Shown here piece after piece: positions 33,722 through 42,670 of a stretch of 64,000 nt of DNA. Both the position numbers and the translations under genes were made by a program. Under the pieces are notes generated by a model, which did not search any database, was not told the DNA's origin, and worked only from the letters and a program-made list of their open reading frames with translations. This DNA comes from Mixta intestinalis. GTDB lineage: Bacteria; Pseudomonadota; Gammaproteobacteria; Enterobacterales; Enterobacteriaceae. How positions within the stretch are numbered: the stretch's first letter is position 1; each line of letters opens with the position of its first letter. The stretch lies in assembly GCF_009914055.1 (NCBI RefSeq), contig NZ_CP028271.1, positions 1,550,001 through 1,614,000 of the forward strand, given 5' to 3'.

Positions 33722-33817
33722 TCTCGCTTCAGCCCGACCGGCACAACGCTGGTCGGGCTGCTCTTCCCTGAGCTTTACCGTATACTGCGACTTTTCCGTA
33801 AAGCTGAGTCGCTTTTC

Positions 33818-34849
33818 ATGCAAAAGAAATCCATTTACGTTGCCTATACCGGTGGAACCATCGGTATGCAGCGCTCCGAGCAGGGCTATATTCCGGTTTC
33901 CGGCCATCTGCAACAGCAGCTGGCAGCGATGCCAGAGTTTCATCGTGCGGAAATGCCCGATTTTACGATTCATGAGTATCAGCCGCTGATTGACTCCTCC
34001 GATATGACACCGCAGGACTGGCAGGTTATCGCTGAAGATATCCAGCGCAACTATGCGCTGTATGATGGCTTTGTGATTTTGCATGGCACCGATACCATGG
34101 CTTTTACCGCCTCGGCACTCTCCTTTATGCTGGAAAATCTGGCGAAGCCGGTTATTGTGACCGGGTCACAGATACCGCTTGCCGAACTGCGCTCTGACGG
34201 ACAGCAAAATCTGCTGAACGCGCTGTTTGTCGCCGCTAACTATCCGATTAAAGAAGTGACCCTGTTTTTTAATAACACGCTTTATCGCGGCAACCGCACC
34301 ACTAAAGCCCATGCCGATGGCTTTAATGCTTTTGCCTCGCCTAATCTGCCGCCGCTGCTGGAAGCAGGCATACATATTCGTCGCCTGAATACGCCTGCCG
34401 CACCGCGTGGCGTGGGTGAATTGCTGGTGCATCCGATTACGCCTCAGCCCATTGGCGTGGTGACAATTTATCCGGGCATTTCCGCCGATGTGGTACGCAA
34501 CTTTTTACGGCAGCCGGTGAAAGCGCTAATTTTGCGCTCTTACGGCGTGGGTAACGCCCCGCAAAACGCCGAGTTTCTCGCCGAACTGGAAGCAGCATCA
34601 GCGCGTGGCATCGTAGTGGTAAACCTGACGCAGTGTATGTCAGGTAAAGTGAATATGGGCGGTTACGCAACCGGCAACGCGCTGGCGCACGCTGGCGTTA
34701 TCAGCGGCTTTGATATGACCGTTGAGGCAACGCTGACCAAGCTGCACTACCTGCTTAGCCAGCCGTTAAACAGCGAAGAGGTTCGCCACCTGATGCAGGT
34801 TAATCTGCGCGGTGAACTGACGCCCGATGAGCAACAGGAACAAATCTGA
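33818..34849 (+). CDS. ansA: L-asparaginase I (cytoplasmic) AnsA
   Basis: AnsA hydrolyses L-asparagine to aspartate in the cytoplasm. The 343-residue protein has both asparaginase signature threonines, in YTGGTIGMQ (about 9-17) and DGFVILHGTDTMAFTAS (about 85-101), and lacks a signal peptide, which separates it from periplasmic AnsB. Its last codons overlap pncA (TGATG), so the two are translationally coupled as in E. coli. Confidence 0.97.
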   Translation: MQKKSIYVAYTGGTIGMQRSEQGYIPVSGHLQQQLAAMPEFHRAEMPDFTIHEYQPLIDSSDMTPQDWQVIAEDIQRNYALYDGFVILHGTDTMAFTASALSFMLENLAKPVIVTGSQIPLAELRSDGQQNLLNALFVAANYPIKEVTLFFNNTLYRGNRTTKAHADGFNAFASPNLPPLLEAGIHIRRLNTPAAPRGVGELLVHPITPQPIGVVTIYPGISADVVRNFLRQPVKALILRSYGVGNAPQNAEFLAELEAASARGIVVVNLTQCMSGKVNMGGYATGNALAHAGVISGFDMTVEATLTKLHYLLSQPLNSEEVRHLMQVNLRGELTPDEQQEQI

Positions 34850-35460
34850 TGACGCAGGCATTGATTTTAATCGACCTACAGAATGACTTTTGCCCGGGCG
34901 GCGCGCTGGCCGTTGCTGACGGTGATGCCACTATCGCCGTCGCCAATCGCCTGGCAGCGACATTCCGGCAACGTGGCGAACCGGTTATCGCCACTCAGGA
35001 CTGGCATCCCGCCGATCATGGTAGCTTCGCTTCGGTTTCTGGCGAGGCGGTTAATACGCTCGGCGAGCTGAACGGTCTGCCGCAGATCTGGTGGCCCGAC
35101 CATGCGATCCAGCAGAGCTGGGGGGCTGAATTTCATCCAGCGCTACAGCGTGACTATATTGATGTGGTATTTCATAAGGGCGAGCAGCGCGATATCGACA
35201 GCTATAGTGCCTTCTTTGATAACGGTCACCGACGCCAAACGGGGCTGGACGCCTGGCTACGCCAGCGTGGCATTAATCAGCTGGTGATGATGGGGCTGGC
35301 AACGGATTACTGCGTTAAATTCAGCGTGCTGGATGCGTTGCGGCTGGGCTATGGCGTAGAAGTGGTGGTTGCAGGCTGCCGCGGCGTTAATCTACAGCCA
35401 CAGGACAGCGAACGGGCGCTGGAGGAGATGGCAGCTAACGGCGCACTTATTCGTTATTAA
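34849..35460 (+). CDS. pncA: Nicotinamidase PncA
   Basis: PncA deamidates nicotinamide to nicotinate for NAD salvage. The 203-residue protein has the cysteine-hydrolase triad: Asp in LIDLQNDF (about 10), Lys in VFHKGEQRD (about 105-110) and nucleophile Cys in LATDYCVKF (about 150), plus metal ligands in TQDWHPADHGSF. It starts inside the ansA stop codon. Confidence 0.96.
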   Translation: MTQALILIDLQNDFCPGGALAVADGDATIAVANRLAATFRQRGEPVIATQDWHPADHGSFASVSGEAVNTLGELNGLPQIWWPDHAIQQSWGAEFHPALQRDYIDVVFHKGEQRDIDSYSAFFDNGHRRQTGLDAWLRQRGINQLVMMGLATDYCVKFSVLDALRLGYGVEVVVAGCRGVNLQPQDSERALEEMAANGALIRY

Positions 35461-35462
35461 AC

Positions 35463-35482
35463 AATCCCGCCTGCGGGCGGGA
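35463..35482 (-). terminator. Hairpin between pncA and yeaC
   Basis: ATCCCGCC-tgcg-GGCGGGAT is a perfect 8-bp stem between convergent genes. On the minus strand it is followed by TGTTTAA, a weak T-tract; on the plus strand there is none. It is probably a weak terminator for msrB-yeaC. Confidence 0.5.
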
Positions 35483-35508
35483 TAGCAAATAAGGCTTAAC
35501 GCAACGGA

Positions 35509-35790
35509 TTACTGTAGCGTAATGCGCGTGACGTTGTCACTGATACCGAACTCTTCTTTCAGTTCACGTTTTGAACGTGTTACCAGCTCACCGCCCTGCC
35601 CGATGCTCATATGCTGCGGCTGCTGATTATGGCGCGACTGCCACAGCATAACCAACTGCATACAATGCTCTTTTTGCTCTTCAGAAAGCGCCACGCCATC
35701 GGGCCATTTACCGGTTTCAACCGCCAGTACCAGACGCTGATACAGTTCCGGCGTCATGCCAGCAATAATCGCCTCAAGTTCAGATTTCAT
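35509..35790 (-). CDS. yeaC: YeaC, DUF1315 protein
   Basis: The 93-residue protein matches YeaC through MTPELYQRLVLAVETGKWPDG, the QKEHCMQLVMLWQSRHN helix and KRELKEEFGI. No function is known. It starts 2 bases after the msrB stop, so it is the second gene of an msrB-yeaC unit, as in E. coli. Confidence 0.92.
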   Translation of the reverse strand: MKSELEAIIAGMTPELYQRLVLAVETGKWPDGVALSEEQKEHCMQLVMLWQSRHNQQPQHMSIGQGGELVTRSKRELKEEFGISDNVTRITLQ

Positions 35791-35792
35791 AA

Positions 35793-36203
35793 TTAGCCTC
35801 GCGTCTGTTTGCCGTCGTTATCACTAAAGCTTAGCGATGCAGAGTTCACGCAGTAACGTTCACCGGTCGGCTGTGGGCCATCGGGAAAAACGTGCCCCAA
35901 ATGGGCATCACAGCTACCGCAGCGAATCTCAATGCGCTGCATACCGTGTGAATTATCCTCCAGATAACGGATCGCCTCCTCGCTGTAAGGCTGATAGAAG
36001 CTGGGCCAGCCGCAGCCGGAATCATACTTACTTTCCGATAAAAACAGCGGCGCATTACAGATCAGACAGTGATAAATCCCCTCTGCTTTGTTGTGCAACA
36101 GCGCACCGCTGAACGGAGGTTCGGTACCGCGCTGCTGAGTAACATAGCGCTGCATCTCACTGAGCTGGTTATCAGGCGTACGATCGTTCAATTCTTTAGC
36201 CAT
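35793..36203 (-). CDS. msrB: Methionine-(R)-sulfoxide reductase MsrB
   Basis: MsrB reduces the R epimer of protein-bound methionine sulfoxide. The 136-residue protein has two zinc-binding CxxC pairs (CLICNAP and CGSCDAH), the SGCGWPSF segment and the catalytic Cys in GERYCVNSASL near the C terminus. Length is close to E. coli (137). The ATG at 36203 is preferred because the N terminus aligns with MANKPS-type starts; two in-frame ATGs lie 6 and 9 bases upstream and cannot be excluded. Confidence 0.95.
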   Translation of the reverse strand: MAKELNDRTPDNQLSEMQRYVTQQRGTEPPFSGALLHNKAEGIYHCLICNAPLFLSESKYDSGCGWPSFYQPYSEEAIRYLEDNSHGMQRIEIRCGSCDAHLGHVFPDGPQPTGERYCVNSASLSFSDNDGKQTRG

Positions 36204-36322
36204 TTTCATCATCTCTGGCAATGTTATTCTTAAAAAATCAGCTAGTATTCTAACAAGCAGTTAACAAGAACAGGTTAATATTTTGTGCCTGACAAGCTCA
36301 AGGCATGGCCTGACCGCCAATT

Positions 36323-36338
36323 TGTGATACAGGTCACT
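36323..36338. promoter_or_regulatory. CRP-like site upstream of gapA
   Basis: TGTGA-TACAGG-TCACT matches the CRP core at nine of ten positions. It lies about 185 bases upstream of the predicted gapA start site. E. coli gapA has several promoters, one of them CRP-dependent, so use here is plausible. Confidence 0.55.
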
Positions 36339-36474
36339 CTTCATAAAGGTCAGCCCTTTATATTCGCTCATGAAGCCGCAAGATCCGTACTGGTAAAGAG
36401 TAGTGAAAGCGGTTTTAAACGGCAGAATTCTCTGAAATGGGTTTGACCTGTCGCAATAATTGACACGATTCCGC

Positions 36475-36502
36475 TTGACGCCTGGTAAGGATTTTGTAAT
36501 TT
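36475..36502 (+). promoter_or_regulatory. gapA proximal promoter
   Basis: TTGACG (36475-36480) and TAATTT (36497-36502) are 16 bases apart, and the flanking GTAATTTTACAGGCAACC sequence appears the same as the E. coli gapA P1 region. It is about 45 bases upstream of the gapA ATG. Confidence 0.75.
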
Positions 36503-36545
36503 TACAGGCAACCTTTTATTCACTAACAAATAGCTGGTGGAATAT

Positions 36546-37544
36546 ATGACTATCAAAGTAGGTATTAACGGTTTTGGTCGTATCGGTCGTATCGTTTTCC
36601 GTGCTGCGCAGCAGCGTTCAGACATCGAAATCGTTGCTATCAACGACCTGCTGGACGCGGAATACATGGCGTACATGCTGAAATATGACTCAACGCACGG
36701 CCGTTTCGATGGCACCGTTGAAGTGCAAGACGGCGCGCTGATCGTAAACGGCAAAAAAATCCGTGTTACCTCTGAAAGAGACCCGGCTAACCTGAAATGG
36801 GACGAAGTCGGTGTTGACGTGGTAGCAGAAGCAACCGGTATCTTCCTGACTGACGAAACCGCGCGTAAACACATCACTGCTGGTGCGAAAAAAGTGGTTA
36901 TGACCGGTCCGTCCAAAGACAGCACTCCGATGTTTGTTCGCGGTGCCAACTTTGACAAATATGCTGGCCAGGATATCGTTTCTAACGCATCCTGCACCAC
37001 CAACTGCCTGGCTCCGCTGGCTAAAGTTATCAACGACAAATTCGGTATCGTTGAAGGTCTGATGACCACCGTTCACGCTACCACCGCTACTCAGAAAACC
37101 GTTGATGGCCCGTCTCACAAAGACTGGCGCGGCGGCCGCGGCGCATCCCAGAACATCATCCCGTCCTCTACCGGTGCTGCTAAAGCAGTAGGTAAAGTAC
37201 TGCCGGAACTGAACGGTAAACTGACCGGTATGGCGTTCCGCGTTCCGACTCCGAACGTATCTGTAGTTGACCTGACTGTACGTCTGGCTAAACCGGCTTC
37301 TTACACTGAAATCTGTGAAGCTGTTAAAGCCGCTTCTGAAGGCGACATGAAAGGCGTTCTGGGCTACACCGAAGACGCAGTGGTTTCTACCGATTTCAAC
37401 GGCGAAACCCTGACTTCTGTATTCGATGCCAGCGCAGGTATCGCTCTGAACGACAACTTCGTGAAACTGGTTTCCTGGTATGATAACGAAACCGGCTACT
37501 CTCACAAAGTTCTGGATCTGATCGCACTGGTTGCTTCTAAATAA
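36546..37544 (+). CDS. gapA: Glyceraldehyde-3-phosphate dehydrogenase GapA
   Basis: GapA carries out the NAD+-dependent oxidation and phosphorylation of glyceraldehyde-3-phosphate in glycolysis. The 332-residue protein begins MTIKVGINGFGRIGRIVF (Rossmann) and has the active-site SNASCTTNCLAP with the nucleophilic Cys near 150 and the catalytic His in TTVHATTATQ. Extreme codon bias (GGT, AAC, CTG, GTT) marks very high expression. The ATG at 36546 has GGTGGA upstream and matches E. coli. Confidence 0.98.
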   Translation: MTIKVGINGFGRIGRIVFRAAQQRSDIEIVAINDLLDAEYMAYMLKYDSTHGRFDGTVEVQDGALIVNGKKIRVTSERDPANLKWDEVGVDVVAEATGIFLTDETARKHITAGAKKVVMTGPSKDSTPMFVRGANFDKYAGQDIVSNASCTTNCLAPLAKVINDKFGIVEGLMTTVHATTATQKTVDGPSHKDWRGGRGASQNIIPSSTGAAKAVGKVLPELNGKLTGMAFRVPTPNVSVVDLTVRLAKPASYTEICEAVKAASEGDMKGVLGYTEDAVVSTDFNGETLTSVFDASAGIALNDNFVKLVSWYDNETGYSHKVLDLIALVASK

Positions 37545-37569
37545 GCAGCAGTGACAGACTAAACGTTGA

Positions 37570-37593
37570 GGGCGACTACGGTCGCCCTTTTTT
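37570..37593 (+). terminator. gapA terminator
   Basis: GGGCGAC-tacg-GTCGCCC followed by TTTTTT lies 25 bases beyond the gapA stop. It separates highly expressed gapA from yeaD. Confidence 0.9.
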
Positions 37594-37624
37594 ATCGTCT
37601 GAATTCCAGCAAGGTACTATCATC

Positions 37625-38503
37625 ATGACCGAAAAACTGTTTTCTCTTCCCGTGGTTGATCAGATCTCCCCTTACCTGAGCCTGCGTCAGATTGGCGAAC
37701 TGCCGGTACTGGTGGTTAACCATCCGAAAGTGCGCGCCGCCGTTACCCTACAGGGCGCCCAGCTTATTGCCTGGCAGCCTAACGGAGAAAAGCCGGTTAT
37801 CTGGCTGAGCGAGAAAACAGCCTTCAGCAACGGCAAAGCGATTCGCGGTGGCGTACCAATATGCTGGCCGTGGTTTGGTCCGGCAGGCAAACCGGGACAC
37901 GGCTTTGCACGCGTGCAGCCCTGGACGCTTTCCGCGCATGATGAGAATGAAGAGAATGTATTGCTGACGCTGGTGCTGGAAAGCAATGAACAAACCAAAG
38001 CGCTGTGGCCACATGATTTCACGCTGTTTGCCCGTTTTCGCCTGGGCGAACGCTGTGAAATTGAACTGGAAGCCCATGGCGATTACCAGGCTACCTGCGC
38101 CCTGCACAGCTACTTCTGCGTTGCCGATATCACCGAAGTAGAAGTTAGCGGCCTGGGCAATCCTTATATTGATAAGGTTAAGGATGGCGAACCGGGCACC
38201 TCCGCTGACGGCAAACAGCGCTATACGCAGCGAGTCGATCGCATCTATACCCAGCCGGACGATTGCAGCCTGATTCACGATCGGCAGGGACAGCGCGTTA
38301 TCGAGGTTTACCATCACCATCACAGCGATGTGGTAACCTGGAACCCTGGCGTGGAGCTCTCATGCAGCATGGACGATATGGCGAACGAAGGCTATAAAAC
38401 CATGGTTTGTGTGGAAACCGCACGGATTAACCGGCCAATGAAAAGCACCGTTGAGCAACCTGCCCGCCTTGCCACCACCTTCCGCGTACGGAATAAGCGT
38501 TAA
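37625..38503 (+). CDS. yeaD: D-hexose-6-phosphate mutarotase YeaD
   Basis: YeaD belongs to the aldose-1-epimerase-like superfamily and is related to glucose-6-phosphate 1-epimerases, which speed interconversion of the anomers. The 292-residue all-beta protein has the QGAQLIAWQPNGEKPVIWLS start of the fold, RGGVPICWPWFG, HSYFCVAD with a conserved His, and EVYHHHHSDVVTWNP. It follows gapA after a terminator and has its own AAGGTA-type site. Confidence 0.93.
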   Translation: MTEKLFSLPVVDQISPYLSLRQIGELPVLVVNHPKVRAAVTLQGAQLIAWQPNGEKPVIWLSEKTAFSNGKAIRGGVPICWPWFGPAGKPGHGFARVQPWTLSAHDENEENVLLTLVLESNEQTKALWPHDFTLFARFRLGERCEIELEAHGDYQATCALHSYFCVADITEVEVSGLGNPYIDKVKDGEPGTSADGKQRYTQRVDRIYTQPDDCSLIHDRQGQRVIEVYHHHHSDVVTWNPGVELSCSMDDMANEGYKTMVCVETARINRPMKSTVEQPARLATTFRVRNKR

Positions 38504-38526
38504 AAAAAGCCGGGCGTCTGCCCGGC
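38502..38526 (-). terminator. yeaE terminator
   Basis: GCCGGGC-gtct-GCCCGGC is flanked by seven T residues when read on the minus strand, directly after the yeaE stop. It abuts the yeaD stop and may also block transcription in the plus direction, though no T-run follows there. Confidence 0.85.
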
Positions 38527-38541
38527 TCTGCCATTTTTCCG

Positions 38542-39393
38542 TTAAACCACATCCAACGGCTGTTTACTTTGCGGTGGCGGAAAAACAGCATCCATACGAG
38601 CCAGATGCTCATCGTTTAAGCTGACCGTCAGTGCTGCCGCATTTTCCTGCACGTGAGTCACGCTGCTGGCTTTCGGAATCGCCATAACGCCCGGCTGCCT
38701 TATCACCCATGCCAGCAGCAACTGCGCCACGCTGATACCCAGCTGACGGGCAATATCCTGTAATTCGGGATTCGTCATCAGATCGCGTCGCAGCCGCCCC
38801 GCCTGCGCCAGCGGGCAGTAAGCCATCACCGGAAGATGCTGCTCACGACAGGCTGGCAGTAGATCGAACTCAATGCCGCGTGAAGCCAGATGATAAAGGA
38901 CCTGATTGGTCACGCAGGCGCTGCCGCCCGGTTCCTGCCACAGATCGCGCATATCATCGATATCAAAGTTTGAAACGCCCCAGCGACGGATCTTACCCTG
39001 CTGCTGCAACGTTTCCATCGCCCGGATAGTTTCCTCCAGCGGAACATTACCGCGCCAGTGCAGCAGATAAATATCAAGATAGTCAGTTTGTAACCGCTTC
39101 AGACTGCGTTCGCACGCCTCGATGGCATCCACCACACCCGCGTTCCACGGATAAAATTTTGATACCAGGCAGGCGCGATCGCGTCTTCCCTGTAGCGCCT
39201 CACCGACGATGCACTCCGCCCCGCCCTCCGCATACATTTCCGCCGTGTCGATCAACGTCAGGCCACAGTCAAGACCCGCCTGTAAAGCGGCAACTTCATA
39301 GCGACGGTGGCTCGCATGTTCACCCATATACCAGGTTCCCTGACCGATAGCGGGCAGGCTCAGCTCGTCAGTAAATTTTACGGTTCTGCTCAT
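38542..39393 (-). CDS. yeaE: YeaE aldo-keto reductase
   Basis: The 283-residue protein has the TIM-barrel aldo-keto reductase pattern: LPAIGQGTWYMGE, catalytic Asp/Tyr in LIDTAEMYAEGGAE, Lys in VSKFYPWNAG and His in YLLHWRGN. E. coli YeaE reduces methylglyoxal and other aldehydes with NADPH. The ATG at 39393 has GGAGGG upstream. It lies downstream of mipA on the same strand. Confidence 0.94.
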   Translation of the reverse strand: MSRTVKFTDELSLPAIGQGTWYMGEHASHRRYEVAALQAGLDCGLTLIDTAEMYAEGGAECIVGEALQGRRDRACLVSKFYPWNAGVVDAIEACERSLKRLQTDYLDIYLLHWRGNVPLEETIRAMETLQQQGKIRRWGVSNFDIDDMRDLWQEPGGSACVTNQVLYHLASRGIEFDLLPACREQHLPVMAYCPLAQAGRLRRDLMTNPELQDIARQLGISVAQLLLAWVIRQPGVMAIPKASSVTHVQENAAALTVSLNDEHLARMDAVFPPPQSKQPLDVV

Positions 39394-39435
39394 GTTCCCT
39401 CCATTGCACATCAGGCAAGCACCATGCCGGTGCAG

Positions 39436-39454
39436 CGGAGCGCTAAACGCTCCG
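39436..39454 (-). terminator. Hairpin between mipA and yeaE
   Basis: CGGAGCG-ctaaa-CGCTCCG is a perfect 7-bp stem just after the mipA stop. There is no T-run on the minus strand, so it may only partly stop mipA transcription. Confidence 0.45.
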
Positions 39455-39469
39455 TTTTAACGCAGCCGA

Positions 39470-40219
39470 TCAGAAGCTGTAGCTAATACCGGTCCAGACC
39501 GTTAGCTGAGAGTTATTATCCACCATCGGGCTGTCTTTAACTTCATCGGCCAGGCGGGTATAACGCGTATAGATGCCCGCATTCCAGCGCTCACCAAGAC
39601 GATAATTTGCGCTCAGTTCGACGTAAGGGCTCCAGCTGTCATCAGGACGATAGCGGCTGATGCCGGTACGCGCCGATTCATGACCGGAAACCCCGTAGTA
39701 ATAGCGGTTCTGGTTAGCACTGCTCCAGGTAGCCCCAATTCCTGGCGTCACGCTGAAATCACCAAAATCGAAACGATAAAGGTAGGTCAGATCCCAGACG
39801 ATGCCGTCGCTCTTATCCAGCACATCGCCCAGCAGATTGGTGCGCACCATTCCCCAGTCAGCAATATGACGATACTCAACGCCGCCCATTAAGGTCATGC
39901 GACGTTTATCCAGACCTTTCATCGCGCCGAGATCGTTATCGCTGGAATCGTAACGCTGCGCTGAACCGGCTAACGTCAGTGAAAGCTGATCCTGCTGGTC
40001 TTTCCACAGATAGTATCCGCCCTGCAAAGTACGCAGCCAGAAGCGGTCACCTTCATAGTTGATGACCGGAAGCGGTATGTAACGATCCTGACCGCCTTTG
40101 TAAGGGCTTTGTGCATAGATTACCGATGCCCCTACCGTCAGCGGATGTGCCTCTTCTGCATATGCAAAACCACATATTGGTAATAACAGAGCAAGCGCGC
40201 TAATTTTGAATTGGTTCAC
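39470..40219 (-). CDS. mipA: MltA-interacting outer-membrane scaffold MipA
   Basis: MipA links the lytic transglycosylase MltA to PBP1B in E. coli and belongs to the MipA/OmpV family. The 249-residue precursor has a signal peptide (cleavage after FAYA-EE) and an alternating beta-barrel pattern ending in a C-terminal Phe (TGISYSF), as for outer-membrane proteins. The GTG at 40219 is chosen: it has GGAAGA upstream and gives the E. coli length (248), whereas the longer frame starts at TTG without a site. Confidence 0.9.
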   Translation of the reverse strand: MNQFKISALALLLPICGFAYAEEAHPLTVGASVIYAQSPYKGGQDRYIPLPVINYEGDRFWLRTLQGGYYLWKDQQDQLSLTLAGSAQRYDSSDNDLGAMKGLDKRRMTLMGGVEYRHIADWGMVRTNLLGDVLDKSDGIVWDLTYLYRFDFGDFSVTPGIGATWSSANQNRYYYGVSGHESARTGISRYRPDDSWSPYVELSANYRLGERWNAGIYTRYTRLADEVKDSPMVDNNSQLTVWTGISYSF

Positions 40220-40644
40220 AATATATTTCTTCCGTAAATATAACAATGAGACAGTTAGTTTAACGCTAATGTGCGACAGTTTTAAATCCTTATACTTTTA
40301 CGCTTCCTGTTGCGTGACTAACCTGGCGGTAACGAAAGAAAAAAGCGTTTTTATTTACAAACTCGTTACAACCCGCGCCCCGCAAGGGCCTTCTCTATTC
40401 CCTGACTCACTTTCCTGCGCAAATCAAATGGCATGAAAGAAATTTCCTGAAATGCCATCTACAGTTAAAAGTAACCTATGTGATTCGTTCGAGCAGAGTA
40501 ACCATTAAATTTGTGTACCCCGATAAAAATACGTCAGGTTGGCATAAGGGTTGCTGTACTCCCAAGAGAATATTTTCCGGAAGCTGATACACCTTTTATA
40601 ACGCTTCCTTTACCTGTGCTAAAAACGAAAGGACGGGCATCGCT
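40220..40644. other. mipA-yeaG divergent region
   Basis: This 425-base region has no credible gene. Its right part contains a sigma-54-type promoter for yeaG (40539-40555). I searched by eye for NtrC dyads (GCAC-N-GGTGC type) and saw no strong one. Confidence 0.6.
40539..40555 (+). promoter_or_regulatory. Sigma-54 (RpoN) promoter of yeaG
   Basis: TTGGCAT-AAGGG-TTGCT matches the -24/-12 consensus TGGCAC-N5-TTGC, with the invariant GG and GC exactly 10 bases apart. Transcription would start near 40565, 80 bases before yeaG. E. coli yeaGH is reported as part of the NtrC/RpoN nitrogen-limitation response, so the element fits known biology. Confidence 0.8.
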
Positions 40645-42579
40645 ATGAATATATTCGATCACTATCGTCAGCGTTATGAAGCTGCCAAGGACGAAGAGTT
40701 CACACTGCAGGAATTCCTGACCACCTGTAAACAGGATCGCAGTGCATACGCCAACGCGGCAGAAAGACTATTGATGGCTATTGGTGAGCCAGTAATGGTG
40801 GATACTGCCCAGGAGCCTCGCCTTTCCCGACTGTTCTCAAACCGCGTTATTGCGCGCTATCCAGCCTTTGAAGAGTTTTATGGGATGGAGGAAGCCATTG
40901 AGCAAATCGTTTCCTACCTGAAACACGCGGCTCAGGGGCTGGAAGAGAAGAAACAGATCCTTTACCTGTTAGGCCCGGTAGGCGGCGGGAAATCGTCGCT
41001 GGCCGAAAGGTTGAAATCGCTGATGCAGCGCGTGCCGATTTATGTGCTTAGCGCTGACGGCGAACGCAGTCCGGTAAACGATCATCCGCTGTGCCTGTTT
41101 AACCCGCAGGAAGATGCCAATATCCTTGAGAAAGAGTGCGGCGTACCGCGCCGCTATCTCGGTACGATTATGTCACCCTGGGCGGCCAAGCGGCTGCATG
41201 AGTTCGGCGGCGACATTACCCGTTTTAAAGTGGTCAAGGTCTGGCCTTCTATCCTCGAACAGCTGGCGATTGCCAAAACCGAACCGGGTGATGAAAACAA
41301 CCAGGACATCTCCGCGCTGGTGGGTAAAGTAGATATCCGCAAGCTGGAAAACCACGCCCAGAACGATCCCGACGCCTACGGCTACTCCGGCGCGCTCTGC
41401 CGCGCTAACCAGGGGATTATGGAATTCGTCGAGATGTTCAAAGCGCCAATCAAGGTGCTGCATCCCCTGCTGACCGCCACGCAGGAGGGTAACTATAACG
41501 GCACCGAAGGGATCTCCGCGCTGCCCTTCAACGGCATTATTCTGGCGCACTCCAACGAATCGGAATGGGTACAGTTCCGTAATAACAAAAACAACGAGGC
41601 GTTCCTTGACCGTGTTTATATCGTCAAGGTGCCTTACTGCCTGCGCGTATCGGAAGAGATCAAAATCTATGAGAAGCTGCTTAACCACAGTGAGCTGACC
41701 CATGCGCCCTGCGCACCCGGCACGCTGGAAACGCTGGCGCGCTTCTCTATCCTTTCACGGCTGAAAGAGCCAGAAAACTCCAGCATCTATTCCAAGATGC
41801 GGGTTTACGATGGCGAAAGCCTGAAGGATACCGATCCGAAGGCAAAATCGTATCAGGAATATCGCGACTACGCTGGCGTTGACGAAGGCATGAACGGCCT
41901 TTCGACCCGCTTTGCCTTTAAAATTCTGTCACGCGTGTTCAACTTCGATCATACCGAAGTGGCGGCAAACCCGGTGCATCTGTTCTATGTGCTGGAGCAG
42001 CAGATTGAACGCGAGCAGTTCCCGCAGGAGCTGGCGGAAAAGTACCTTGAGTTTTTAAAAGGCTATTTAATTCCAAAATATGCGGAGTTTATCGGCAAAG
42101 AAATTCAGACCGCCTATCTGGAATCCTATTCCGAGTACGGTCAGAACATCTTCGATCGTTATGTCACCTACGCCGATTTCTGGATTCAGGACCAGGAGTA
42201 CCGCGATCCCGATACCGGACAGTTGTTCGATCGTGAAGCACTGAATGCCGAACTGGAAAAAATTGAAAAACCCGCCGGCATCAGCAATCCGAAGGATTTC
42301 CGTAATGAGATCGTCAACTTTGTATTGCGTGCCCGTGCACAAAACAATGGTCGTAACCCTAACTGGACCAGCTATGAGAAGCTGCGCACGGTAATTGAGA
42401 AGAAAATGTTCTCTAACACCGAAGAACTGCTGCCGGTTATCTCGTTTAACGCGAAAACATCTACCGACGAGCAGAAGAAACATGACGATTTTGTCGACCG
42501 CATGATGGAGAAAGGCTATACCCGCAAGCAGGTTCGTCTGCTGTGCGAATGGTATCTGCGCGTACGCAAATCATCTTGA
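40645..42579 (+). CDS. yeaG: PrkA-type serine protein kinase YeaG
   Basis: YeaG is a AAA+-type protein with a C-terminal PrkA kinase-like domain, linked in E. coli to nitrogen starvation, stationary phase and RpoS-dependent adaptation. The 644-residue protein has Walker A GPVGGGKSS (about 110-118), the LCRANQGIMEFVEMFKAP Walker-B region and the long PrkA C-terminal domain from about 400. Length equals E. coli. It is followed after 91 bases by yeaH. Confidence 0.96.
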   Translation: MNIFDHYRQRYEAAKDEEFTLQEFLTTCKQDRSAYANAAERLLMAIGEPVMVDTAQEPRLSRLFSNRVIARYPAFEEFYGMEEAIEQIVSYLKHAAQGLEEKKQILYLLGPVGGGKSSLAERLKSLMQRVPIYVLSADGERSPVNDHPLCLFNPQEDANILEKECGVPRRYLGTIMSPWAAKRLHEFGGDITRFKVVKVWPSILEQLAIAKTEPGDENNQDISALVGKVDIRKLENHAQNDPDAYGYSGALCRANQGIMEFVEMFKAPIKVLHPLLTATQEGNYNGTEGISALPFNGIILAHSNESEWVQFRNNKNNEAFLDRVYIVKVPYCLRVSEEIKIYEKLLNHSELTHAPCAPGTLETLARFSILSRLKEPENSSIYSKMRVYDGESLKDTDPKAKSYQEYRDYAGVDEGMNGLSTRFAFKILSRVFNFDHTEVAANPVHLFYVLEQQIEREQFPQELAEKYLEFLKGYLIPKYAEFIGKEIQTAYLESYSEYGQNIFDRYVTYADFWIQDQEYRDPDTGQLFDREALNAELEKIEKPAGISNPKDFRNEIVNFVLRARAQNNGRNPNWTSYEKLRTVIEKKMFSNTEELLPVISFNAKTSTDEQKKHDDFVDRMMEKGYTRKQVRLLCEWYLRVRKSS

Positions 42580-42670
42580 GTGAAGGCGTGTAAGCAATAA
42601 ACGCGTAATCAAAGCATAAAACAGGTCGGGCGCGATGCCCGGCCTGGCTTACAACGTTGTTGGGGGAGCT

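Larger units (their letters stand above)
36204..36545. other. msrB-gapA divergent regulatory region
   Basis: This 342-base region contains the gapA promoter (36475-36502) and a CRP-like site (36323-36338). No gene is seen. The A-rich stretch near msrB probably holds its promoter. Confidence 0.65.

Noticed and set aside
40206..40436. 76-codon frame between mipA and yeaG
   Set aside because: No ribosome-binding site, Cys/Ser-rich random-looking sequence, overlaps the mipA 5' region.
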